A stretch of DNA of 64,000 nt from DATAEE01 sp036258175 (GTDB lineage Bacteria; Acidobacteriota; Vicinamibacteria; Vicinamibacterales; 2-12-FULL-66-21): positions 30,314 through 94,313 of the forward strand of contig DATAEE010000061.1 in NCBI GenBank assembly GCA_036258175.1, read 5' to 3'. Positions within the stretch are counted from its first letter, which is position 1; each line of letters opens with the position of its first letter. Positions 1 through 8,426 of this stretch are shown here, one piece after another. The notes under the pieces are model-generated. The model saw only the letters and a list, made by a program, of their open reading frames with translations, made no database searches and had not been told where the DNA came from. Both the position numbers and the translations under genes were made by a program.

Positions 1-1
1 C

Positions 2-184
2 GACGAGTACGGCTTGCTCCTCGTCATGAAGCGCGGCCGGATCGTCGACTTCACGTCGAATCCGGACCACGGCGTGCGTGTGTACCGCACGGGTGTGACG
101 GTACGCGGACCGAAGACCGCGAAGTACCAGGTCGCCAGTTACCCGTACGACTTGGTTGTAGAAGAGCGCTGCAGCTGCGCGTAA
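2..184 (+). CDS. C-terminal end of an unidentified protein (5' truncated by window edge)
   Basis: An open frame enters from the left edge and ends in TAA, giving about 60 residues. The tail contains a hydrophobic strand (YGLLLVMKRGRIVDF) and ends with two cysteines in CSCA. I do not recognise the family. It converges with the broken MFS gene, whose stop lies only 8 bases further on. The codon choice fits the neighbours, so I accept it as the end of a real gene, but its function cannot be judged from this fragment. Confidence 0.5.
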   Translation, partial: DEYGLLLVMKRGRIVDFTSNPDHGVRVYRTGVTVRGPKTAKYQVASYPYDLVVEERCSCA

Positions 185-191
185 CAGTTGG

Positions 192-1613
192 TCACCGCTT
201 CCGGCGCGCGCCGATTGTCAGCGCTGCGGAGAGCGCGCTGAGACCGGCGAGACCGGCTGCGGCGTACATCACCAGCCGGTACGGCCCCGCGATGGCCGGT
301 CCCCTCAAACCAGACGGGCCGGTGCTTCCAAACGCGAGACCGAGTGCGGCGACCGCCAGCAGACCGCCGACGCGCGCGAGGGCGTTGTTGATTCCTGATG
401 CGGCCGCTCCTGCCCTCCGGTACAGAGTTCAAGACGGTCGTCGTGAGCGGGGCAACGCTGAGCGTCATCCCTACCGCGACGACGCACAGGCCGGGCAGGA
501 AGCCGCTCCAGTAGGTCGAACTCCCGCCCGTGAGCCCAAGAATCGCGAAGCCCGCCGCCGTCACCGATGGACCGAGCAACAACGGGCGTCTCGAACCGAG
601 ACGTTCGACCAGCCCGCCGGCCCATCGCGATCCGGCCCCAATGATTCCCGAGAACGGCAGGAACGCTGCACCCGCTGTCTTCGCGCTGTAGCCGTGCACG
701 CCGATCAACAGAAATGGCAGCATGAACAACGCAGCGGTCAGCCCAGCGTAAAGGAACAGCGTCAGAATGTTCGCGCCGAGGAAATCGCGGTTGCGGAACA
801 GCTCAAGCGGCATCATGGCGGCCGCCGATCGAGCCTCGACCCGGAAGAAGAGCCACGTCGCGGGGAATGACGCGGCAATCGCGATCCATCCAGCCACGCG
901 CTGGCCATCCCCCAGCACGATCAACCCGTAGCTCGCGGCCGCGAGCGCGAGCGTTGCGAGTCCAGCTCCGCGCGTGTCGAGCGGATCGGATCTGGTCGCG
1001 CGATCGACGGGCAGTCTCAACCCGAGCATGAGGGCCGCAGCGGCGAGTGGCAGGTTGATAAAGAAGATCGCGCGCCAACCGACCGTGTCGACGAGCCAGC
1101 CGCCAAGCGGTGGTCCTAACGCGGTTGTGAGCGCACCTGCCGCGGCCCATGTTCCGATCGCAGGGCCGCGCGCGCTGCCCGTGTAGGCGGCGCCGATGAG
1201 CGCGAGGCTTGAAGGCGTCAACAACGCCGCGGCCATGCCCTGCACCAGCCGCGCGCCGATCAGCCACGATGCCGTGGGCGCAACGCGCATGCGAGCGACG
1301 TGGCCGCGAACCCCGTGAGGCCCACGAGGAAAACCCGACGTCGCCCGAATCGGTCGCCCGCAGATCCGCCCAAGAGAATGAGGCTGGCGAACGTCAGCAT
1401 GTAGCCGTTGACCACCCACTGCATGGTGGTCAGGCTGGTGCCGAGGCTTTCCCGGATCGCCGGGAGTGCGACATTCACCACCGAGCCATCGATGAAGCTG
1501 AGGCTCGAACCCAAAATCGTCGCGGGGAGGACCCACCGGGCTTTGTCGGAGACCGCCCCAGCCGTCTCGTGTGCGACCAGCGTCTCGCAAGGCAGTCGAT
1601 GGGGGCCGAGCAT
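192..1613 (-). pseudogene. MFS drug:H+ antiporter (DHA2-like), two frameshifts
   Basis: Conceptual joining of three frames gives one major-facilitator exporter. The N-terminal part contains FIDGSVVNVALPAIRESLG and the loop motif GDRFGRRRVF. The middle frame carries TM segments such as GWRAIFFINLPLAA and the motif-C-like run ALTTALGPPLGGWLVD. The C-terminal part contains ASGINNALARVGGLLAVAAL. The first shift is near 1280-1281, where one G/C is missing in what should read LACALAPTASWL. The second is near 401-406 (net +1 or -2), just before ASGINN. ATG at 1613 has GAGG five bases upstream. Either the gene is decaying or the assembly has indels at GC-rich spots. It is divergent from the hydrolase at 1696. 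Confidence 0.8.
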
Positions 1614-1695
1614 CTGAACCTCGTCCTGCAACGAAGGATACCGCCCGTAGACTCAGGGTTGTGTCCCACTGACTTTCTATCGTAAAGTTATCTAC

Positions 1696-2934
1696 GTGGC
1701 AGTGCATAGGTGGATGCGTCGCGTTTTCAAAGGCGTTGCGTGGCTGGTGATCTTCGGGGTCCTCGCGATTGGGATATTGCTCGCGGCGCTCTGGTTCGAG
1801 CACCGTGCCGCGGTCGCCCTCCCGGCACCCACCGGATCATTCGCGGTGGGACGCGCAACCTACGTCTGGACCGACGGGACTCCAGACACCCTGGCGCCTG
1901 CTCCGGGAACCAACCGCGAGCTCCTGGTCTGGATGTGGTACCCGGCGGCTGCCGGGAAATCCGGTGCAATGGTCGAGAACTACTTGCCCGCTCCGTTGCG
2001 CGCGGTCGTCGAAGGCGAACGCCCTGCCCTGATTACCCGATTCCTCACACGCGATTTGTCAAAGGTCCATGCGCACAGTCTGGGTAACGCCGACGTCGCA
2101 CAGCCACAGCGCCCCTACCCTGTCGTGATCTTCAGAGCGGGCGCTTCGGGTGAAGTGTGGAACTACTCGGCGCTCGTCGAGGATCTGGCGAGCCATGGCT
2201 ATGTCGTCGTGGGTTTCGACGCTCCGTATCGCACCGGACTCGTCGTTTTTCCGGACGGCCGGGTGATCAGGCGGACGCCGGACAACAATCCTGAGTTCTG
2301 TCTTCCACAACCGGTCGAGGAGCGTACCCGTTGTGTCGACAGGCTGCTAGCCGCGTGGAACGGCGACCTCGCGTTCGTGCTCGATCGACTGGAGCGGCTG
2401 AATGCATCGGACCCGTCCGCCAGGTTCACGGGGCGACTCGATACGACGCGAGTAGGGGTATTCGGTCATTCCTTCGGCGGGGCGCAAGCCGCTCAGTTCT
2501 GCCACGACGACCCCAGGTGCACGGCCGCGATTGACGTGGACGGTGCGCCCGTCGGCACCGTCATTCGCGAAGGAATGGCCAAGCCGTTCATGTTCCTCCT
2601 GAGCGATCACACCAGTGAAACCGATCCGGAGAGCCAGCAGATTAGGTCCGACGTCCGATCGATTTATGACCGGGTGCCGCCGGACAAAAGACTGCATGTC
2701 GTGATCCGCGGCGCGAACCACTTCACGTTCAGCGACGACGGAGCCGTGTTGAAGAGCCGCCTCTTGCGAGGAGTCCTTCGCGCATTCGGTAGGCTCCGCA
2801 TCGACGGCCGCCGTCAGCTCGCCATTACAGCCTACTGTGTCCGTACCTTCTTCGACGCGTACCTCAAAGGAACAGGCACTCCACGACCCGAGATGTCATC
2901 GTCGCTCTACCCCGAGATCCTGGTTCTCGACTGA
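1696..2934 (+). CDS. Membrane-anchored alpha/beta hydrolase, PAF-acetylhydrolase-like
   Basis: The 412-residue protein starts at GTG and has one N-terminal membrane segment (about residues 14-34), then an alpha/beta hydrolase domain. The nucleophile elbow GHSFGG places the catalytic Ser near 259. IDVDGAP (Asp 280/282) and GANHFTF (His about 342) are the likely acid and base. The early ELLVWMWYPA and VVIFRAGASG strands (oxyanion region) fit the PAF-acetylhydrolase/dienelactone hydrolase type, so an ester of lipid or small acyl compounds is the probable substrate. No Shine-Dalgarno precedes the GTG. A TAAAGT hexamer ends 7 bases before it, so the mRNA may be leaderless. The exact substrate is unknown. 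Confidence 0.75.
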   Translation: MAVHRWMRRVFKGVAWLVIFGVLAIGILLAALWFEHRAAVALPAPTGSFAVGRATYVWTDGTPDTLAPAPGTNRELLVWMWYPAAAGKSGAMVENYLPAPLRAVVEGERPALITRFLTRDLSKVHAHSLGNADVAQPQRPYPVVIFRAGASGEVWNYSALVEDLASHGYVVVGFDAPYRTGLVVFPDGRVIRRTPDNNPEFCLPQPVEERTRCVDRLLAAWNGDLAFVLDRLERLNASDPSARFTGRLDTTRVGVFGHSFGGAQAAQFCHDDPRCTAAIDVDGAPVGTVIREGMAKPFMFLLSDHTSETDPESQQIRSDVRSIYDRVPPDKRLHVVIRGANHFTFSDDGAVLKSRLLRGVLRAFGRLRIDGRRQLAITAYCVRTFFDAYLKGTGTPRPEMSSSLYPEILVLD

Positions 2935-2942
2935 AGCCGTTC

Positions 2943-3776
2943 TCATCTCGAAATGACCGTCTCCAGGTACTCCGCCGGCACGACCAGGCCGGAGACGCCG
3001 CCGCGATCGTTCTGGGACAGCAACGTGATCAGGTCGGCCTCGAGCGCTGATTGACGCTCGGTGTCGAGGGACGCGAACGCTTTATGAACCGGCCCGTAGA
3101 AGGTGCGAAACACGTCGACGAAGTGTTGAGGCGACCGGTACCGAAACGCGAATTGCCGAACCGTGTGATCGATCTCAGTACCGGCAAAGAGCTCCCGGAG
3201 ATGGGCGTCGGTTCCCCACAGGAGTGGAGAAGGGACGCCTGGGATCGGCGGAACGTGCCGCGCGAGCACGCGAAACATCTGACCCAGGAATCCTTGCGGG
3301 GTCCATGACGCCAGGCCAATTCTGCCTCCTGGTCTACACACGCGCACCAGCTCGCGCGCCGACTGCTCGTGGTCCGGCGCAAACATGACGCCGAACGTGG
3401 AGAGCACCGCGTCGAAGCTGGCGTCGGGGTACGGCAGCGCCTCCGCATCCGCCACCGCGAAGGTGACGTCGAGACCTTCTGCTTCGGCGCGACGCTGGCC
3501 ACGCGCGAGAAGTGCCGGCACGTAGTCGGTCGAGGTCACGCTTGCGAAGCGTCGCGCCGCCGCCAGCGTCGCGTTGCCGTTGCCCGCCGCCACGTCGAGC
3601 ACACGCTCGCCGGCGCGGAGATCCACCGCTTCGCACACGAGCTCGCCAACGATTTGCAGCGTCGTGCCGATGACCGCGAAGTCGCCGGACGCCCACGTCG
3701 CCTGCTGGCGCGTTTTGACGGCAGAGAGACTCACTGCCTGGACGCCCTTCTCAACGGACGAAAGAACACTCGCCAT
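2943..3776 (-). CDS. Class I SAM-dependent methyltransferase (UbiE-like)
   Basis: The 277-residue protein has a typical Rossmann methyltransferase core. Motif I is VLDVAAGNGNATLAAA (about residues 58-73), an acidic strand follows at TSTDYVPALL, and the DAEALPYPDASFDAVLSTFG segment is the motif II/III region. This pattern matches methyltransferases acting on small molecules or quinone-like substrates. The substrate is not visible. It is transcribed toward the end of the hydrolase gene, and the DinB-like gene lies 28 bases upstream on the same strand, so the two may be cotranscribed. Confidence 0.8.
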   Translation of the reverse strand: MASVLSSVEKGVQAVSLSAVKTRQQATWASGDFAVIGTTLQIVGELVCEAVDLRAGERVLDVAAGNGNATLAAARRFASVTSTDYVPALLARGQRRAEAEGLDVTFAVADAEALPYPDASFDAVLSTFGVMFAPDHEQSARELVRVCRPGGRIGLASWTPQGFLGQMFRVLARHVPPIPGVPSPLLWGTDAHLRELFAGTEIDHTVRQFAFRYRSPQHFVDVFRTFYGPVHKAFASLDTERQSALEADLITLLSQNDRGGVSGLVVPAEYLETVISR

Positions 3777-3804
3777 ACTCCGCTCCTTTCAACACCCCAC
3801 TTAC

Positions 3805-4332
3805 CTACTTCCCGACAGCCGCCCGCAGCCGCGCGAGATGGTGATAGCTGTGCCGAACCGCGTGATCTTCGAGAAAGAACTGGCATGTCAGCGGCGCATC
3901 GGCGTTGAGGGATATCGGAGCAGCTCGATTGAGCGCTTCGTCGCTGAGCGCGCGGATCGCGCCAGCCGCCGCGTCGCTGTTGCGCCGGAGAAGATCGAGC
4001 GCGTCCGACTTCGTCACCGCGTCGTAGTCGGCGGCGTGCGTGGCATTGATGGCGTTGACCTCCTTCGCCGTGACGCCCACGATCGGCTTGCCATCAGCGA
4101 TCGTCAGCGCCAGCTGGATCTCGAGGGGGTACATGTTCGCGACGTGATGGACCGTCACGCCAACCTTGCGCCCGTCTTTCGGAACACGTGTTTGCCACTC
4201 TTGTTCGGTGAGTGTGCCCGCAAACGCGGCCAGCGCACGGGCGCCCTGTTCGAGGCGATCGGCGAGCGCCTCGGCGCGCGCGCTTCGTGCTGCCGGCTTG
4301 ACTGCCGAATCGGCCGATACCACACTGTTCAT
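3805..4332 (-). CDS. DinB-like four-helix protein
   Basis: This 175-residue helical protein has histidines spaced as in the DinB/YfiT metal-binding fold: VTVHHVANMY in the first half and HAVRHSYHHLARLR at the C-terminus. In this family three histidines bind a divalent metal, and members act as thiol-dependent transferases or are uncharacterised. The ATG at 4332 was chosen over the one at 4356 because AGGACAGG lies just before it. It probably forms an operon with the downstream methyltransferase. It is divergent from the AraC gene. Confidence 0.7.
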   Translation of the reverse strand: MNSVVSADSAVKPAARSARAEALADRLEQGARALAAFAGTLTEQEWQTRVPKDGRKVGVTVHHVANMYPLEIQLALTIADGKPIVGVTAKEVNAINATHAADYDAVTKSDALDLLRRNSDAAAGAIRALSDEALNRAAPISLNADAPLTCQFFLEDHAVRHSYHHLARLRAAVGK

Positions 4333-4424
4333 GGAACCTGTCCTTTCGAATGTCATTCGGCTCTCTCGTCCTTGTGTTCTAAATACGGCGGGGACCGGCG
4401 TGGAGACATGAGCAGCCGTCCGAT

Positions 4425-4465
4425 TTGGCTTGCCGGCCGTCCGGAAGTCGTTCCGGCATGGCCAA
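4425..4465. promoter_or_regulatory. Inverted repeat in the DinB/AraC divergent gap, possible AraC operator
   Basis: TTGGCTTGCC (4425-4434) faces GGCATGGCCAA (4455-4465). The word CGTCCG recurs four times between about 4417 and 4495. The position between two divergent genes, one an AraC regulator, suggests autoregulation. This is inference from symmetry only. Confidence 0.3.
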
Positions 4466-4508
4466 GCGTCCGAACGGCATGCCCGTGCGTCCGCGAGGGA
4501 GCAGCACG

Positions 4509-5492
4509 GTGAAGACCGACGTCCTCTCAGATGTGCTCCGTGCGGTCCGGCTGACCGGGGCGGTCTATTTCGACTTCGAATTCAGCTCGCCGTGGGTGGC
4601 CGAAACGCCTTCCGCGCGGGACATTGCCGCGGTCGTGATGCCTGGTGCGCAGCGGCTGATCGAGTACCACGCCGTCGCCCGGGGCGCGTGCTGGGGACAC
4701 GCAGTCGGCCAGGAACCAATCCGTCTCGTCGAGGGAGACCTCATCGTGTTCCCGCAGGGCGACGCCCACGTGCTCTCGAGCGCACGCGGGATGCGAGGGG
4801 AACCGGACATGTCGATCTTCGTCCGCTCGTCGACGCTGCCGAAGGTTTACGAGCGTGGCGGCGGCGGCCCGGAACGCACGCGGCTCGTCTGCGGTTTTCT
4901 GGGATGCGACGATCAGCCGTACAACCCGCTGCTCGCTGCGCTGCCACGCACGATCCACCTCACCGCCGCGGATCCTCAGTCGACAACCGGGTGGCTCGGC
5001 ACGCTCGTCAACGCAGCCGTGAAGGAATCGGGCGTCGGGCGCGCGGGCGGGGAGAACATCCTGGCGCGCCTGTCCGAGCTGATGTTTGTCGAGGCCATTC
5101 GCCGGTACGTCGAGACGCTCTCACGCGACCAGAACGGATGGCTCGCAGGACTCCGCGACCCCGTCGTCGGACAGGCGCTCGGCGCGCTGCACGGTCAGGC
5201 GGACGACGCGTGGACCGTCGAACGGCTGGCCCGCGTCGTGGGCGTGTCCCGGTCGGTCCTCGCGGAGCGATTCACCGAGATGGTGGGCCATCCTCCAATG
5301 CAGTACCTCGCCTTGTGGAGGATGCAGCTCGCCTCGCGCCTGCTGACCGAAGGCCGCCACGTTGCCGAGGTCGCCGACGCCGTCGGCTACGAGTCGGAGG
5401 CGGCGTTCAGCCGCGCGTTCAAGAAGCTCGTCGGCCAGGCGCCGACGACGTGGCGGAGGGGCACTCCCGAGGCCCGCAGCGCCACTACCTGA
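4509..5492 (+). CDS. AraC-family transcriptional regulator with cupin sensor domain
   Basis: The 327-residue protein has an N-terminal cupin-like AraC-binding domain (DVLRAVRLTGAVYFDFEF, then GDLIVFPQGDAHVL) and a C-terminal pair of HTH motifs. The first HTH includes VERLARVVGVSRSVLAERF, and the second includes VAEVADAVGYESEAAFSRAF followed by KLVGQAPTTWRRG. Such proteins bind a small effector through the cupin and activate adjacent genes. I chose GTG 4509 because GAGGGAG lies 7 bases upstream and the family normally begins at DVLSDVLR. An in-frame extension to 4425 is possible. The target may be the divergent DinB/methyltransferase pair. Confidence 0.85.
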   Translation: MKTDVLSDVLRAVRLTGAVYFDFEFSSPWVAETPSARDIAAVVMPGAQRLIEYHAVARGACWGHAVGQEPIRLVEGDLIVFPQGDAHVLSSARGMRGEPDMSIFVRSSTLPKVYERGGGGPERTRLVCGFLGCDDQPYNPLLAALPRTIHLTAADPQSTTGWLGTLVNAAVKESGVGRAGGENILARLSELMFVEAIRRYVETLSRDQNGWLAGLRDPVVGQALGALHGQADDAWTVERLARVVGVSRSVLAERFTEMVGHPPMQYLALWRMQLASRLLTEGRHVAEVADAVGYESEAAFSRAFKKLVGQAPTTWRRGTPEARSATT

Positions 5493-5596
5493 GCTGTATC
5501 GCAGTCGTTCTTCCTAGTCCTAAAGGCCAGATTGTTCCTCGAACAGTGCGGGCCTACACTCTCCTGTCCGCCGCGTGGCGAGAACGGAGGAGCACT

Positions 5597-6229
5597 ATGC
5601 GCCGTCAGCATTCGTTTCCGATCGTCGCGACCCTGTGGGTCGCCTCGGCTATCGTGGCCGGGGCGCAAGATGAGGGCGTCAAGCAGGTTCAGCAACTCGT
5701 CAAGCGGGCCAATTCAACGGTTGAAGCGATCAACGACGCGAAAGTTCAGCTGCAGAAAACGATGGCGGCGTATGACGCAGTCCTCGCCCCGGACACGACG
5801 GATCGACGCGGCGCGTACAAGAAATTGCAGAAGGAAATGGCGAATACCGAGAAAAAACGGGCGGACGTCGCCGAGCGTTCGAAGGAGATGAACGCGCAGG
5901 CGGACACGGTCTTCAAGAATTGGGAGGGGTCGACGGCAGCCATCTCGGACCCGGCCCTTCAGAAGCGGAGCGAAGACCGGCTCGCGCAGACAAAAGAGCG
6001 GTTCGGCGCGATTCGCAACACCGGCCAGGAGGCGACCGAGCTGTACGCTCCGTTCATGAAGTCGCTGCAGGACCAGGTCACCTTCCTCGGCAACGATCTG
6101 AATGCGAGCGCGGTGGCAAGCCTTGCACCTGACGCCGCCAAATTGAAAGCTAACGCAACCGAGCTCTACGCCGCGATCGACAAGACAACCGCGGCCGCGA
6201 ACGCGAACATCGCAGCGCTGAAGCCTTAG
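5597..6229 (+). CDS. DUF2959 family secreted coiled-coil protein
   Basis: The 210-residue protein has an N-terminal signal peptide ending near AGAQDEG, then long charged helices (AYKKLQKEMANTEKKRADVA, RSEDRLAQTKERFGAIRNTG). The layout fits DUF2959, whose members are exported alpha-helical proteins of unknown role. The start is fixed by CGGAGG six bases before ATG. It stands 104 bases after the AraC gene and 11 bases before the aldo/keto reductase on the same strand. Confidence 0.75.
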   Translation: MRRQHSFPIVATLWVASAIVAGAQDEGVKQVQQLVKRANSTVEAINDAKVQLQKTMAAYDAVLAPDTTDRRGAYKKLQKEMANTEKKRADVAERSKEMNAQADTVFKNWEGSTAAISDPALQKRSEDRLAQTKERFGAIRNTGQEATELYAPFMKSLQDQVTFLGNDLNASAVASLAPDAAKLKANATELYAAIDKTTAAANANIAALKP

Positions 6230-6240
6230 TCCGCTGGCGG

Positions 6241-7200
6241 ATGACTCGATACGGAGCGATCGGCCTCGGCTGCATGGGCATGTCTGAGTTCTACGGACCC
6301 GCCGAAGACGCCACTTCAATTGCCGTCATCCATCGTGCCCTGGAGCTCGGGATCAGTTTGTTCGACACCGCCGACGCCTACGGCGTCGGCGCCAACGAAA
6401 CGCTGGTTGGGCAGGCGCTCCGCGACAGGCGCGACCAGGCAATCATCGCGACGAAGTTCGGGTACGTCCGCGAGTCCGACGGCCGGTTCGTGGGCATCAA
6501 CGGACGGCCCGAATACGTCCGTCAGGCGTGCGACGCGAGCCTGCGTCGGCTCGGCGTCGACGTCATCGACCTCTATTATCAGCACCGCGTCGACCCCGAG
6601 ACGCCGATCGAAGACACGGTTGGCGCGATGGCGGATCTCGTCAACGCGGGCAAGGTTCGCCACCTCGGTCTCTCGGAAGCGGCGCCGGCGACGATTCGGC
6701 GCGCGCACGCCGTCCATCCGATTGCTGCGCTCCAGACCGAGCTCTCCTTGTGGTCGCGTGACCCGGAAGACGAGCTGTTGCCGCTCTGCGAGCAGCTGGG
6801 CATCACCTTCGTCGCGTACAGCCCACTCGGCCGCGGATTCCTGACCGGCGCAATCAAGCGCCCGGAGGATCTTGCGGCCGATGACTGGCGCCGCAACAAC
6901 CCGCGATTCATGGGCGACAACTTCGAACGGAATCTCGAGCTCGTACGGGCGCTCGAAGCCATGGCCGCCCGAAAGCGCTGCACCGCGTCGCAGCTTGCGC
7001 TCGCATGGGTGCTCTCGCGCGGGAAGCACGTTGTTGCAATTCCAGGTACGAGGAGCGTCACCCGTCTCGCCGAGAATGCCGCTGCCGCACAGATTGCGCT
7101 GTCCCCCATCGAGCTCGCCGAGCTCGAGACGATCGTCCCCCGCGATGCCGCCGCCGGCACCCGCTACACCGAAGGGGGCATGAAGACCGTCAACCGCTGA
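6241..7200 (+). CDS. Aldo/keto reductase
   Basis: This 319-residue NADPH-dependent oxidoreductase has a (beta/alpha)8 barrel with the full catalytic tetrad: Asp42 and Tyr47 in FDTADAYG, Lys72 in IATKFGY, and His115 in YYQHRVDP. The NADPH site is seen in IPGTRSVTRLAENAAA near the C-terminus. The family reduces aldehydes and ketones; the substrate is not evident. The protein starts directly at TRYGAIGLGCMG and lacks the short N-terminal hairpin many relatives have, so a few residues may be missing. No strong ribosome site is visible; it may be translated from the upstream DUF2959 message. Confidence 0.85.
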   Translation: MTRYGAIGLGCMGMSEFYGPAEDATSIAVIHRALELGISLFDTADAYGVGANETLVGQALRDRRDQAIIATKFGYVRESDGRFVGINGRPEYVRQACDASLRRLGVDVIDLYYQHRVDPETPIEDTVGAMADLVNAGKVRHLGLSEAAPATIRRAHAVHPIAALQTELSLWSRDPEDELLPLCEQLGITFVAYSPLGRGFLTGAIKRPEDLAADDWRRNNPRFMGDNFERNLELVRALEAMAARKRCTASQLALAWVLSRGKHVVAIPGTRSVTRLAENAAAAQIALSPIELAELETIVPRDAAAGTRYTEGGMKTVNR

Positions 7201-7204
7201 CGGC

Positions 7205-7235
7205 TTGACCCTGGAACGGTTCCAGCCTCTAGGAT
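7205..7235 (+). promoter_or_regulatory. MerR-type promoter with 19-bp spacer
   Basis: TTGACC (7205-7210) and TAGGAT (7230-7235) are separated by 19 bp. That is too long for normal sigma-70 use but is the hallmark of promoters activated by MerR-family regulators. Inside the spacer, CTGGAAC-G-GTTCCAG (7211-7225) is a perfect palindrome. Nearly the same element precedes the MerR gene at 11220-11250. Confidence 0.8.
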
Positions 7236-7255
7236 GGCGTCAGAGGTGCCGAGTC

Positions 7256-7741
7256 ATGACCCGTTACGCATTGTGCGCGGCAATGTGCTTCCTGAGCGCT
7301 GGCCCATCCGCCCTCGCCCAGCACGACGCTGGACACCATGCCGCGATGCAACAACGTGGGCAACAGGCGATGGGGTTCGACCAGGAGAAATCTACGCACC
7401 ACTTTCTGATTCACAAGAACGGTGGTGCGATCGAGATCACCGCGAAAGATCCGTCCGATCAAGCGCTCGCAGACGAAATTCGCGGCCACCTTCGACATAT
7501 CCGATCAGCATTCAGCGACGGCGACTTCGCACTCCCAGCCTTCATTCATGACAAGCCGCCGCCCGGCATCGACGTGTTGAAGGCACGCCGCGACCGGCTC
7601 ACGTTTCGTTACGAGGATCTTCCGGCCGGCGGAAGGGTTCGGGTCACGACAGGCGACCCGGAGGCGCTCACCGCGCTGCACGCGTTCCTGAGATTTCAGA
7701 TCACCGAGCACAAGACCGGCGATCCGCTCGAGCCGCGATGA
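7256..7741 (+). CDS. Small secreted protein under MerR-type control
   Basis: The 161-residue protein has a signal peptide (about residues 1-22, ending SALAQ), then a His-rich start (HDAGHHAAMQQ) and a soluble domain. That domain contains MGFDQEKSTHHFLIH, KDPSDQALADEIRGHLRHI and a C-terminal FLRFQITEHKTGDPL. I know similar acidobacterial proteins as hypothetical, sometimes mislabelled aspartate carbamoyltransferase; no such active site is present. The promoter just upstream is MerR-type, so a role in metal or redox stress in the periplasm is inferred. ATG 7256 was chosen for its AGAGG site and signal peptide. Confidence 0.75.
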   Translation: MTRYALCAAMCFLSAGPSALAQHDAGHHAAMQQRGQQAMGFDQEKSTHHFLIHKNGGAIEITAKDPSDQALADEIRGHLRHIRSAFSDGDFALPAFIHDKPPPGIDVLKARRDRLTFRYEDLPAGGRVRVTTGDPEALTALHAFLRFQITEHKTGDPLEPR

Positions 7742-7753
7742 GCGGCTGACAGA

Positions 7754-8275
7754 TCACTCGTTACCGCGAAACCAGCAGAGGCCCTTGTAGCCAAACGCCG
7801 GGTTGCCTTCAGGGGTCAGGCTGGACTCGGTGAGCTGCAGTTCGCACCGTACCTTCGGCCCGGCAATGTGGTGGAACAGAAATACCTTGCCGGTCTCCTC
7901 GCCGGTGATAAGGTCGACCTCGAATCTGAACTGGTCGTCATGGATCATGACGGGCGCCGATCCGAGGATGGTCCCGGAATAAACCTGGTCGCCCGTGTTG
8001 ACGAGCCTGCCGGCGACGAAGTCAAAGACCGACGTGACGTGATACAAGACACGTCCCTTCAGATCCCCCGTGAGCTCGACGATCTGCGTGCTTTTCACGA
8101 TTTCTCCGATCGGTGTGGGCTCCACTGAGTGAACGAGAGCGGTGGTGAGATGGTCCACGCCGCTGCCTGAGACCGGCACAGCCTGGCCGCCGGTCTCGAC
8201 GAGCCCGTTGGTGGATACGGGACAAGCGAGCGCGACGATGGCAGCCAGCGCGAGCGAACGAGAACGAGAACACAT
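7754..8275 (-). CDS. Secreted protein of unknown function
   Basis: The 173-residue protein begins at ATG 8275 behind a strong AAGGAGG site. An N-terminal signal (SLALAAIVALACPVS) is followed by a beta-rich domain with repeated strands (QIVELTGDLKGRVLYHVTSV, YSGTILGSAPVMIHDDQF) and a C-terminal CWFRGNE. The alternating strands suggest a small barrel, but I do not recognise the family. It converges with the MerR-controlled secreted gene, with 12 bases between the stops. Confidence 0.65.
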   Translation of the reverse strand: MCSRSRSLALAAIVALACPVSTNGLVETGGQAVPVSGSGVDHLTTALVHSVEPTPIGEIVKSTQIVELTGDLKGRVLYHVTSVFDFVAGRLVNTGDQVYSGTILGSAPVMIHDDQFRFEVDLITGEETGKVFLFHHIAGPKVRCELQLTESSLTPEGNPAFGYKGLCWFRGNE

Positions 8276-8426
8276 GGTGAATCCTCCTTGCAATAGCTCC
8301 GAACGTACGAGCGCGCGCGAGGCAAGCCAAGATGACAAAGAAGGCCGGCCGCGGATGGCCCACTGTCAGCCGTCGTAGCCTCGCGCCGGCCGCGCCCGGT
8401 GGCGTCGCGCGCTAAAATGAGCCCAT

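Noticed and set aside
139..1803. Single 554-residue open frame on the minus strand taken as one protein
   Set aside because: Only its middle part resembles an MFS transporter. Both ends are out-of-frame translation; the true gene changes frame twice.
4430..6229. 599-residue plus-strand frame running from the AraC gene into the DUF2959 gene
   Set aside because: The first half is an Arg-rich shadow of the AraC gene in another frame. Only the part from ATG 5597, with its own ribosome site and signal peptide, is real.
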